Source: a bacterium (GTDB lineage: Archaea; Nanoarchaeota; Nanoarchaeia; Woesearchaeales; UBA10216). From it: a stretch of DNA of 31,564 nucleotides. The first letter of the stretch is position 1. Each line of letters starts with the position of its first letter. The stretch spans positions 1 through 31,564 of the forward strand of contig JAAGZO010000396.1 of assembly GCA_024206195.1 (NCBI GenBank), read 5' to 3'. Shown in pieces: positions 1 through 6,285 of this stretch. The position numbers were made by a program, and so were the translations under genes. Under the pieces are notes generated by a model. It was not told the origin of the DNA, did no database searches, and was given only the letters and a program-made list of their open reading frames with translations.

Positions 1-86
1 ACTGCTTGGCCAACTCTTTTTGCTGCAGCTTCATCAAGCTCTTCCCCAACAAGAGCCCTTATGTCATATTCTCTAAAGAAACTCAT
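1..86 (-). CDS. Phosphomannomutase/phosphoglucomutase, N-terminal fragment (runs off window)
   Basis: Only the first 28 codons are in the window. They begin MSFFREYDIRALVGEELDE, which matches the amino-terminal signature (FREYDIRG-V) of the alpha-D-phosphohexomutase family (ManB/GlmM/PGM). These enzymes interconvert hexose 6- and 1-phosphates. The ATG at 86 overlaps the TGA of the upstream sugar nucleotidyltransferase (ATGA at 83-86), so the two are co-translated. Together they would supply a nucleotide sugar: the mutase makes hexose 1-phosphate and the transferase activates it. The active-site serine loop lies outside the window, so substrate cannot be assigned. The usual G of YDIRG is A here. 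Confidence 0.8.
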   Translation of the reverse strand, partial: MSFFREYDIRALVGEELDEAAAKRVGQA

Positions 87-922
87 GGTTCAATATCCTT
101 CCACTTCTTAATTGCTTCTTCATAATGAGGAAGTGTTCCTGTATTAAGCCATTGACCGCTGAATGGGAAACCAAAAAGCCTTCCTTCTTTTGCAAGTTTT
201 GGGAAGACGTCCTTTTCAAGCGATGCATTGCCAGGAGGAACATAGTTGATAACCTCTGGCTCCATTATGTAAAGACCGGAATTAATCAAATTCGAAGGAG
301 CATTCTCCTTCTTTGGCTTCTCAACAAACTCAAGTATCTTGTTTCCTTGTAGCCTTGCAACACCGTAAATACTTGGATCTTCAACTGTTGTTAGTGCGAT
401 TGTTGCCAGTGCTTTGTGTTTTTTGTGGAACTCATACATTTGTGCTAGATCAAGTTCTTTCAGTTCATCTGCATTGCATGCAATAAATGTGCTTGATAGC
501 ATGTGCTGCGCAAGTCTTAAAGGACCTCCTGTGCCCATTGGCTTGCTTTCTTCAACATAATTAACATTAACGCCAAAATTCTTACCATCGCCAATCTTTT
601 CCTTTATCTTGTCTGCTTTATAGCCAACAGATAAAACAACATTCTTAACACCGTATTTCTTGAAAAGATCAAACGCGTGTTCAAGAAGGGTTCTGTCATG
701 GACAAGCATAAGTGGCTTTGGAATCTCAAATGTTATTGGCTGAAGTCTTTCGCCTTTTCCGCCTGCTAAGACTAGTGCCACCTTTGGCATGTTGCTTCCT
801 AATGCCCTCATCAGAAGAAGTTCAATTGCATGAGAACGATTCTTTATTTCGTGCCCGTCAACTCTGCGATCAACCTCTTTTAGTATCCCATTATCTATTG
901 TTAGAGTAACTCTTTCTTTCAT
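83..922 (-). CDS. Sugar-1-phosphate nucleotidyltransferase with N-terminal ribbon-helix-helix domain
   Basis: The 279-residue product has two parts. Residues 1-45 look like a ribbon-helix-helix DNA-binding fold: a short strand (ERVTLTID), then two helices ending RSHAIELLLMRAL. From about residue 48 it is an NTP_transferase domain with the nucleotide-binding signature LAGGKGERLQPIT, then IPKPL, GTGGPLRLA, a CNADE metal-site segment where the family usually has GD, NSGLYI, and a closing W-NTGT. It resembles mannose-1-phosphate guanylyltransferase or glucose-1-phosphate thymidylyltransferase; the base and sugar cannot be told apart by eye. It overlaps the phosphohexomutase by 4 bases. A minus-strand TATA element at 947-956 lies about 30 bases before this ATG, so the mRNA is leaderless or nearly so. 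The RHH fusion is unusual and may bring DNA binding or dimerisation to a metabolic enzyme. Confidence 0.85.
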   Translation of the reverse strand: MKERVTLTIDNGILKEVDRRVDGHEIKNRSHAIELLLMRALGSNMPKVALVLAGGKGERLQPITFEIPKPLMLVHDRTLLEHAFDLFKKYGVKNVVLSVGYKADKIKEKIGDGKNFGVNVNYVEESKPMGTGGPLRLAQHMLSSTFIACNADELKELDLAQMYEFHKKHKALATIALTTVEDPSIYGVARLQGNKILEFVEKPKKENAPSNLINSGLYIMEPEVINYVPPGNASLEKDVFPKLAKEGRLFGFPFSGQWLNTGTLPHYEEAIKKWKDIEP

Positions 923-946
923 TTGATTGATTTCAAGTCCTGTTTA

Positions 947-956
947 CTATATAAAT
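947..956 (-). promoter_or_regulatory. Archaeal TATA box for the RHH-nucleotidyltransferase gene
   Basis: On the minus strand this reads ATTTATATAG, centred about 30 bases before the ATG at 922. That is the distance expected for a leaderless or near-leaderless archaeal transcript. Confidence 0.6.
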
Positions 957-991
957 ATTTCGCTTATGTTATGAAGTAGTATAATCGAAAA

Positions 992-1001
992 CTTTATATA
1001 C
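992..1001 (+). promoter_or_regulatory. Archaeal TATA box for the 34-residue acidic protein
   Basis: CTTTATATAC preceded by an A-rich BRE-like stretch (CGAAAA). Transcription would begin near 1023, leaving a leader of about 30 bases that contains the strong Shine-Dalgarno site at 1036-1044. Confidence 0.65.
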
Positions 1002-1035
1002 TTGCATCATACTCCATAAGATATCATCATACTAT

Positions 1036-1044
1036 GGAGGTGAT
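1036..1044 (+). promoter_or_regulatory. Strong Shine-Dalgarno site deciding the start at 1053
   Basis: GGAGGTGAT is a full-length match to the archaeal 16S 3' end and lies 8 bases before the ATG at 1053. It is the best ribosome-binding site in this part of the window and is the main reason to believe the very short reading frame that follows. Confidence 0.75.
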
Positions 1045-1052
1045 GACGCACC

Positions 1053-1157
1053 ATGGAACGGGAGGAGGACTTATATCTCAACCTGGATGACGATCTTGAA
1101 AACGACGAGATCTCACCAGAAGAAGAAGGCTTCATGAGAGGCTTTCTCGAAGATTAG
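1053..1157 (+). CDS. 34-residue highly acidic small protein
   Basis: A 34-residue frame beginning MEREEDLYLNLDDD and ending GFMRGFLED. About 16 of 34 residues are Asp or Glu. I do not recognise the family. It has no signal peptide or membrane segment; the C-terminal FMRGFLED could form a short amphipathic helix. Support comes from context: TATA box at 992-1001, near-perfect Shine-Dalgarno site at 1036-1044, and a stop codon that overlaps the convergent methylthiotransferase gene by 4 bases. Small acidic proteins can bind basic partners such as RNA polymerase, histones or ribosomal proteins, but no function can be assigned. Confidence 0.7.
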   Translation: MEREEDLYLNLDDDLENDEISPEEEGFMRGFLED

Positions 1158-2395
1158 TTGTCTTTCAGATAATTCGGCGTGACGTCTCTAACCTCCGCCC
1201 ACACCATGGATCCTGGTTCTATATTCTTTTTAATAACAATCTGCTTGTAAAACTCATTTCTTCCTGTAACACTTCCCTTTCTTATCTTTTCGTCTATTAA
1301 GAACTCACCTTTCCAGCCAATCCATCCCTTATTTTTTTCAAGGGCTATGCTTTTGAAAAGCTTTGCCAGTTGTCTGCTTCTTTTTTTCTTATATCTGCCG
1401 TTCATATCCTTCATTTTAGAAGCAGCTGTGCCTGGCCTTGGGAAGAACCTTGAGATATTAAGCAAATCAGGCTTTGTTTCGTTAATTAGCTTCAAGGAAT
1501 CCTCGAACTGCTTTTCTGTTTCAGATGGAAAACCGCAGATAATGTCTGTTGAGATTGTTATTCTTGGAATGGCTTTTCTTAGTTTTTTTATTATTTTTTT
1601 ATAATCATCAACAGTGTATCTTCTGTTCATCAGCTTTAGAATCTCGTTGTTGCCTGACTGAACAGGAATATGCATGAACTTGAACACCTTCTTGTGTTTT
1701 AACACCTTAATGAGTCTGTCAAGAATTGGCAATACATTGTTAGGGTTCATCATACCCAATCTAACAAAAAACTCTCCTTCAATTTTTACTATTTTTTCAA
1801 GGAGCTCTGCAAGGTTTGTCTTAGTGTCTTTTCCGTAAGCAGCACAATCCTGGCTTGTTATCCAGATCTCCTTGCATCCATTTCGCACTGCTTTTTTTAT
1901 TTCACTGAGAATCTTTTCTTCAGGATAAGAATGAAGCTCTTTTTTTGCAAGCTTAACAATGCAATAGCTGCAGTTTCCTGAACAGCCTTCTGAGATCTGC
2001 ACTATGTCTATTTTTGGATTTGTTCTTTTCTTTGGCAGACCAAGTTTCACTTCTTTTTTATTTCCTGTAAAACTCTGCCCCTTAATTGCTCTGGTTATAT
2101 CTTTCACATGGTAGGGTCCAACAAGGATTGCGTTTGGTGCAATTTTTTTCAATGCATCTTTCTGTACCTCTGCCATGCAGCCTGCAATCACAAGTTTCTT
2201 TTTTGCAAGCTTTTTCACTCTGTTAAGCACCTTGCTTTCTGTTCTCCCTTTTACAGTGCAGGTGTTCAGTATTATGATGTCTGCATTTTTTTCATTATCA
2301 ACTATTGTGTGCTTTGCTTTTGTAAGAAGACCTGCCATTATCTCAGAATTATTCGTGTTTGCACTGCAGCCGAAGGTTTCAATAAAGATTTTCAT
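1154..2395 (-). CDS. MtaB/CDKAL1-type tRNA (t6A37) methylthiotransferase, archaeal type
   Basis: 413 residues, full length for the MiaB/MtaB radical SAM family. The N-terminal UPF0004 domain has the three auxiliary-cluster cysteines C10 (ETFGCSANTNNSE), C46 (NTCTVKG) and C73 (AGCM). The radical SAM core has CSGNCSYC (C138, C142, C145), and the C-terminal stretch of about 60 residues is TRAM-like. Wording such as ETFGCSAN-SEIMAGLL and EIWITSQDCAAYGKD is typical of the archaeal/eukaryotic e-MtaB branch, which converts t6A37 to ms2t6A37 in ANN-reading tRNAs. It is the last gene of the MEP operon; its ATG overlaps the ispH stop by 4 bases (ATGA, 2392-2395). It shares a need for 4Fe-4S clusters with IspG and IspH. 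Being archaeal in type, it anchors the MEP genes in an archaeal chromosome. Confidence 0.9.
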   Translation of the reverse strand: MKIFIETFGCSANTNNSEIMAGLLTKAKHTIVDNEKNADIIILNTCTVKGRTESKVLNRVKKLAKKKLVIAGCMAEVQKDALKKIAPNAILVGPYHVKDITRAIKGQSFTGNKKEVKLGLPKKRTNPKIDIVQISEGCSGNCSYCIVKLAKKELHSYPEEKILSEIKKAVRNGCKEIWITSQDCAAYGKDTKTNLAELLEKIVKIEGEFFVRLGMMNPNNVLPILDRLIKVLKHKKVFKFMHIPVQSGNNEILKLMNRRYTVDDYKKIIKKLRKAIPRITISTDIICGFPSETEKQFEDSLKLINETKPDLLNISRFFPRPGTAASKMKDMNGRYKKKRSRQLAKLFKSIALEKNKGWIGWKGEFLIDEKIRKGSVTGRNEFYKQIVIKKNIEPGSMVWAEVRDVTPNYLKDN

Positions 2396-3219
2396 GGTAT
2401 TGATTTAAGCTTTTTTGCAACGTCTTTTATTACCCAGTCTGGTGTTGATGCGCCTGCTGTTACTGCAACAGATTCAATTCCAAAGAAATTGTCTTCATTA
2501 ATATCATCTGCAGATTCCACATGGAAGACTTTACAGAATGGCCTGCACACATCAGCAAGCTTCTGGGTGTTGTTGCTGTTTTTGCCGCCAACGACAACCA
2601 CTACTTCGTTTTTCTTTGCAATCTCAACAGCAGATTCCTGATTTTCCTTTGTTGCATTGCAGATTGTATCGCACACCTCAATTTCAGAAGCCTCTTTTTT
2701 GATATGGTCTGTTATTTCTTCCATTTCCTCTGGCTTGTGCGTTGTTTGCGATAAGAAGCACACTTTCTTGTTCTTTAGGTCTAGGGACATGCATTCTTCA
2801 AGGTTCTTTACAACAAATGCCTCCTTTTTTGCGTGTCCCATAATTCCGATCACTTCAGGATGGTTTTTGTCTCCAAGCAAGACTATTGTATATCCCTTTG
2901 CTGAGAAATCCTTGACAATACTATGCGCTCTTTTAACATAAGGGCATGTTGCGTCGATTATATTGATTCCTTTTTTCTTTATTTCGTTTTCTGTTTCAGG
3001 CGGAATGCCATGAGCTCTTATCACAACAGAGCCGTCTGTCACATCTTTCAGGTTATCTATAGGCTTAACACCTATTGACTCAAGCTTTTCTACAATCTGA
3101 GGATTATGAACTATTGGGCCAAGCGTGCAAACAGCGCTGCCATTTGATTTCATAGCCATGTCAACTGCTCTTTTCACACCAAAACAGAATCCAAGGTTTT
3201 TTGCAATTGATACTTTCAT
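2392..3219 (-). CDS. ispH: 4-hydroxy-3-methylbut-2-enyl diphosphate reductase (IspH/LytB)
   Basis: Last step of the MEP pathway: reductive dehydroxylation of HMBPP to a mixture of IPP and DMAPP by a 4Fe-4S enzyme using ferredoxin or flavodoxin electrons. The 275-residue protein keeps all key features: cluster cysteines C12 (LGFCFGVKRAV), C92 (DATCPYV) and C187 (DTICNAT), the proton-relay glutamate E122 in HPEVIG, the substrate histidines in VHNP, RAHG and NHPE, and the C-terminal TAGASTPDWVI. The register with E. coli IspH (C12, C96, C197, E126) is very close. The ATG overlaps the ispE stop (ATGA, 3216-3219). Because IspH makes both isomers, no IPP isomerase is strictly needed. Confidence 0.97.
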   Translation of the reverse strand: MKVSIAKNLGFCFGVKRAVDMAMKSNGSAVCTLGPIVHNPQIVEKLESIGVKPIDNLKDVTDGSVVIRAHGIPPETENEIKKKGINIIDATCPYVKRAHSIVKDFSAKGYTIVLLGDKNHPEVIGIMGHAKKEAFVVKNLEECMSLDLKNKKVCFLSQTTHKPEEMEEITDHIKKEASEIEVCDTICNATKENQESAVEIAKKNEVVVVVGGKNSNNTQKLADVCRPFCKVFHVESADDINEDNFFGIESVAVTAGASTPDWVIKDVAKKLKSIP

Positions 3220-4034
3220 AGGTTCACCGTGTCAAATGTTTTGTAATCTTTTAGCGCTTCAATGAGCTTTTCATGATCGCCCTCTACTATGCAGAATACA
3301 GCAGAGCCTGAGCCACTCATCACTGCGTTAAGCGCTCCATTCTGCATCATTATATCTTTTATCTTTTGTATTTCAGGATGTTGTTTAATCATCATTTCCT
3401 CGAAGTCATTGTGAAGATTTGCTGCAATAGCTTTCACATTTTCTTCTTCTAATGCCTTTATCATTTCATCTGTTGTTCTTTTTTCTGAACTTTGTTTAAA
3501 TGATTCATACGCGTTCTTTGTTGGAATGCTTATCTTAGGAACAGCAACAACGATTTTTACTCTTGGAGCATTAAGCTTTCTTATTTTATCGCCGCGTTCT
3601 GTTGCCAGACCAGTTCCTCCTGCAACACAAAAGCAGCAGTCACATCCAATCTCTGATGCAATCTTAATCATTTCATCTTTCTCAATGTTAAGGTTCCACA
3701 TTGTGTTGAGGCCTGTCAATACAGCAGCAGCATCTGCGCTACCACCTCCAAGGCCTGCTCCAACTGGAATTCTTTTTTCTATATCTATCTCAACGTTCTG
3801 ATCAATATTGTACTTTTCCTTGATTAGCATTGCTGCTTTTAGGGCAATATTCTTTTCAGCAGGTATCTCTTTGCAATTAACACTCATCTTATTTGCTTCT
3901 CTGATAAAAATATCATCAAAAACATTCAGTTGCTGCTTTATTGACTCAATATTATGATAACCGTCTTCTCGCTTTCCAAGTATGTTGAATGTAAGATTGA
4001 TCTTTGCAGGAGCACCAATTATTATCTCACTCAT
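3216..4034 (-). CDS. ispE: 4-diphosphocytidyl-2-C-methyl-D-erythritol kinase (IspE)
   Basis: GHMP-family kinase of 272 residues that phosphorylates CDP-ME at the 2-hydroxyl with ATP. It opens with APAKINLTFNI, containing the catalytic lysine K11, and has GYHNIE and the ATP loop PVGAGLGGGSADAAAVL (residues 90-106). The catalytic aspartate is D132 in EIGCDCCFC, where bacterial enzymes usually have GADVPFF; the cysteine-rich substitution is odd but the Asp is kept. The C-terminal GHMP motif MSGSGSAVF is present. The start at 4034 lies inside ispF, giving an 8-base overlap (4027-4034). Confidence 0.94.
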   Translation of the reverse strand: MSEIIIGAPAKINLTFNILGKREDGYHNIESIKQQLNVFDDIFIREANKMSVNCKEIPAEKNIALKAAMLIKEKYNIDQNVEIDIEKRIPVGAGLGGGSADAAAVLTGLNTMWNLNIEKDEMIKIASEIGCDCCFCVAGGTGLATERGDKIRKLNAPRVKIVVAVPKISIPTKNAYESFKQSSEKRTTDEMIKALEEENVKAIAANLHNDFEEMMIKQHPEIQKIKDIMMQNGALNAVMSGSGSAVFCIVEGDHEKLIEALKDYKTFDTVNL

Positions 4035-4500
4035 TGCTTAGCCCCACAATTGCAATTGCCTGAATGCCTTCTCCTCTGCCAAATGAGGTAAGGTCCTCTC
4101 CTGAAGTGAATGTGATGCCGATTGCATCATTTTCTAAATTCAGTATTTTAGAAAGGCTGTTCTTCATTGCGTCATGGAATGGTTCAAGCTTTGGTTTTCC
4201 TGCTTCAACCATGATTCCAATGTTGTTTATCTTGTATCCTTTTTTTGTGATCATATCAAGTGCAACCTTTATGTATTCTCTGCTGTCTGTTATTCCATTC
4301 TTGCACATATCATCTGAATATGTTCCAAGCGATCTTTCACCAACAGCCTGACTTAAAGCATTGAATAAAGCGTGAAGTATCACATCTGCATCAGAGTTTC
4401 CTTTTAATCCATCGCAGCCTTCAATTTCTGTTCCAGCTAGAATTAACTTTTTTCCTTTTTCGAATCTATGTGAATCTGTTCCAATACCAACTCTATGCAT
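4027..4500 (-). CDS. ispF: 2-C-methyl-D-erythritol 2,4-cyclodiphosphate synthase (IspF), divergent
   Basis: 157 residues using the ATG at 4500, which gives the family N-terminus MHRVGIGTDSHRF; a start 10 codons upstream would add an unrelated extension. It cyclises CDP-ME 2-phosphate to MEcPP with release of CMP. The metal ligands are in the E. coli register: D9 and H11 (TDSHRF) and H43 (SDADVILHALFNAL). The FGRGEG motif near the C-terminus is present. Two regions depart from bacterial enzymes: the DIGKLFPDTD loop is shortened to LGTYSDD, and the KATTTEKLGFTG segment reads TFTSGEDLTSFG. A GGTGAT Shine-Dalgarno site lies just before the start, and the gene overlaps ispD by 8 bases. Identity is secure from motifs and operon context; catalytic competence is less certain. 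Confidence 0.88.
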   Translation of the reverse strand: MHRVGIGTDSHRFEKGKKLILAGTEIEGCDGLKGNSDADVILHALFNALSQAVGERSLGTYSDDMCKNGITDSREYIKVALDMITKKGYKINNIGIMVEAGKPKLEPFHDAMKNSLSKILNLENDAIGITFTSGEDLTSFGRGEGIQAIAIVGLSNE

Positions 4501-5167
4501 TTTTATCACCAAGTATTTTTTCAGCAACAATCAGGTCATCAGGGGTTGTTATCTTGATGTTATCATAGCTCCCCTTTGTAATCCTTACCTTTTTTCCAAT
4601 TCTTTCTACAAGCGAGGCCTCGTCTGTTCCTATGAAGTTTTCTTCCTTTGCTTTTTCATGAGCCTCTTTGATTATCTCTGATTTGAATGTTTGCGGTGTC
4701 TGCATTAACCATAAGCTTGAACGATCAAGTGTTTCATCAACAAAATTATCAGTTACTTTCTTGATTGTGTCTTTTGCAGGAACAGCAACAACAGATGCTC
4801 CAAATTCAATTGCGTCATTTATTGAATTAGTGATGCATTCCTGGCTTACAAACGGCCTTGCACCGTCATGAACAAGGATTATGTCAGAGTCTGCTGAAAA
4901 AACGCCATTATAGCTTGACTGTTGCCTTGTTTCACCACCCAATATTATCTTCTTAACTTTGTCATGCTTTTTTGCTTCTTCTTCAAAGAGCTCTTTGTAT
5001 TGCTCGCTTATCACAACAATTATTTCATTAACTAACTCGTTGTCCTGGAATGCCTTAAAGGTGTGAAACATTGTTGTTTCCTTTCCAAGATTAAGGAACA
5101 TCTTGCTCTTTCCAGCACCCATTCTTTTTCCTTCGCCAGCAGCAACTATGACTGCAGTAACATTCAT
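4493..5167 (-). CDS. ispD: 2-C-methyl-D-erythritol 4-phosphate cytidylyltransferase (IspD)
   Basis: Couples MEP with CTP to give CDP-ME. The 224-residue protein has every block of the family: AAGEGKRMG (residues 9-17) with the CTP-binding lysine K22, GGETRQQSSYNG (77-88), VHDGARPFV (99-107), the AVPAKDTIK stretch, QTPQTF (156-161), TDEASLVE (181-188) and NIKITTPDDL (203-212). Length is normal. The ATG at 5167 overlaps the dxr stop by 4 bases. The HDGARP and TDEAS blocks separate it from the related sugar nucleotidyltransferase at 83-922. Confidence 0.96.
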   Translation of the reverse strand: MNVTAVIVAAGEGKRMGAGKSKMFLNLGKETTMFHTFKAFQDNELVNEIIVVISEQYKELFEEEAKKHDKVKKIILGGETRQQSSYNGVFSADSDIILVHDGARPFVSQECITNSINDAIEFGASVVAVPAKDTIKKVTDNFVDETLDRSSLWLMQTPQTFKSEIIKEAHEKAKEENFIGTDEASLVERIGKKVRITKGSYDNIKITTPDDLIVAEKILGDKNA

Positions 5168-6285
5168 TTTTCTGCCTCTTTTCTTGCCCAGGCATCTGCC
5201 TCGACAACATCATTCAGTTCAGGATTCTTAACCAGCTTATGAGCATCCATGACAGTTTTGATTGTTGCAGGGATGTCAAGATAGCTTATTTTTTTAGCCA
5301 GGAAATTCTTTACAGCTATTTCATTTGCAGCGTTCAAAACTGCAGGCATTGTGCCTCCGATTTTTCCTGCTTCATAAGCATAGTATATGCATGGAAATCT
5401 TTCCATGTCTGTTTTTTCAAATGTAAGGCTTTTTTCTGTTGGATCCAGGCGAGGGAACTCGCTAGGGGATCTATGAGGATATGTGAGTGCGAACTGAATC
5501 GGCACTCGCATATCCTGCATACCAAGATGTGCGATTATGCTGCTGTCAAAAAACTCAACCATAGAATGAACTATGCTTTGCGGATGAACAACTGTATCTA
5601 TTTTTTCATAATCCATGCCAAACAAATGATGGGCTTCAATCACTTCAAAGCCCTTGTTCATTAGTGTTGAGGAATCAATTGTTATTTTGCTGCCCATATT
5701 CCATGTTGGATGATTTAGAGCTTGCTCAACTGTTACGTTTTGCAGTTCTTCTTTTGTTTTGCTGCGGAAAGGACCGCCAGACGCAGTAAGAATTATTCTC
5801 TTTGCTTCCTTTGTGTTTTCCCCTCTCAGGCACTGGAAGATTGCAGAGTGCTCGCTGTCAACAGGGAGTATCTCTACATTATTCTTTTCTGCTGCATTCA
5901 TAACAATGTCACCAGCAGTTACAAGAGTTTCCTTGTTTGCAAGGCAGATTCGCTTTCCTGCTTTAATTGCCTCAAGTGTTGGTATTAATCCAACAGAACC
6001 AACAACAGATGTTACAACATAGTCTGCACTGTCCATTGAAGCTACCTTATTTAGCCCTTCAATGCCTGACAAGACACTTATTCCAGTTTTCTTCTCAAGC
6101 TCTTCTGCCTTTTGCTTGTCCATTACAGCAACAAGCTCTGGCTTGAATTCAGCTATCTGTTTTTCAAGCAGCTCTGTGTTGCTGTTTGCTGTTAGGCCTG
6201 ACACTTTGAATCCTAATCTTTTGATTACATCAAGTGTTTGTGTTCCTACTGATCCTGTAGACCCAAGTATTGATATGCTTTTCAT
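5164..6285 (-). CDS. dxr: 1-deoxy-D-xylulose 5-phosphate reductoisomerase (DXR/IspC)
   Basis: NADPH-dependent rearrangement and reduction of DXP to MEP, the first committed step and the fosmidomycin target. The ATG at 6285 gives MKSISILGSTGSVG, the family N-terminus with the dinucleotide-binding GSTGSVG at 8-14, and overlaps the dxs stop as ATGA. A longer frame beginning 16 codons earlier lies inside dxs and is rejected. The 373-residue protein carries ANKETLV (116-122), the metal-binding PVDSEHSA (141-148, D143 and E145), TASGGPF, HPTWNMG, IDSSTLMNKGFEVIEA with the third metal carboxylate, VHPQSIVHS (233-241) and MRVPIQFALTYP (259-270). All catalytic elements appear intact. A long inverted repeat lies in the coding sequence at 5476-5516. 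Confidence 0.97.
   Translation of the reverse strand: MKSISILGSTGSVGTQTLDVIKRLGFKVSGLTANSNTELLEKQIAEFKPELVAVMDKQKAEELEKKTGISVLSGIEGLNKVASMDSADYVVTSVVGSVGLIPTLEAIKAGKRICLANKETLVTAGDIVMNAAEKNNVEILPVDSEHSAIFQCLRGENTKEAKRIILTASGGPFRSKTKEELQNVTVEQALNHPTWNMGSKITIDSSTLMNKGFEVIEAHHLFGMDYEKIDTVVHPQSIVHSMVEFFDSSIIAHLGMQDMRVPIQFALTYPHRSPSEFPRLDPTEKSLTFEKTDMERFPCIYYAYEAGKIGGTMPAVLNAANEIAVKNFLAKKISYLDIPATIKTVMDAHKLVKNPELNDVVEADAWARKEAEK

Noticed and set aside
83..922. This gene as an extra IspD-like step of the MEP pathway
   Set aside because: It lacks the HDGARP and TDEAS blocks of IspD and has the NTGT ending and mutase neighbour of sugar-nucleotide enzymes; it also lies outside the operon.
2108..2641. 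A 177-codon plus-strand frame over mtaB and ispH
   Set aside because: It is antisense to two strongly identified genes, with no ribosome site and no recognisable domain.
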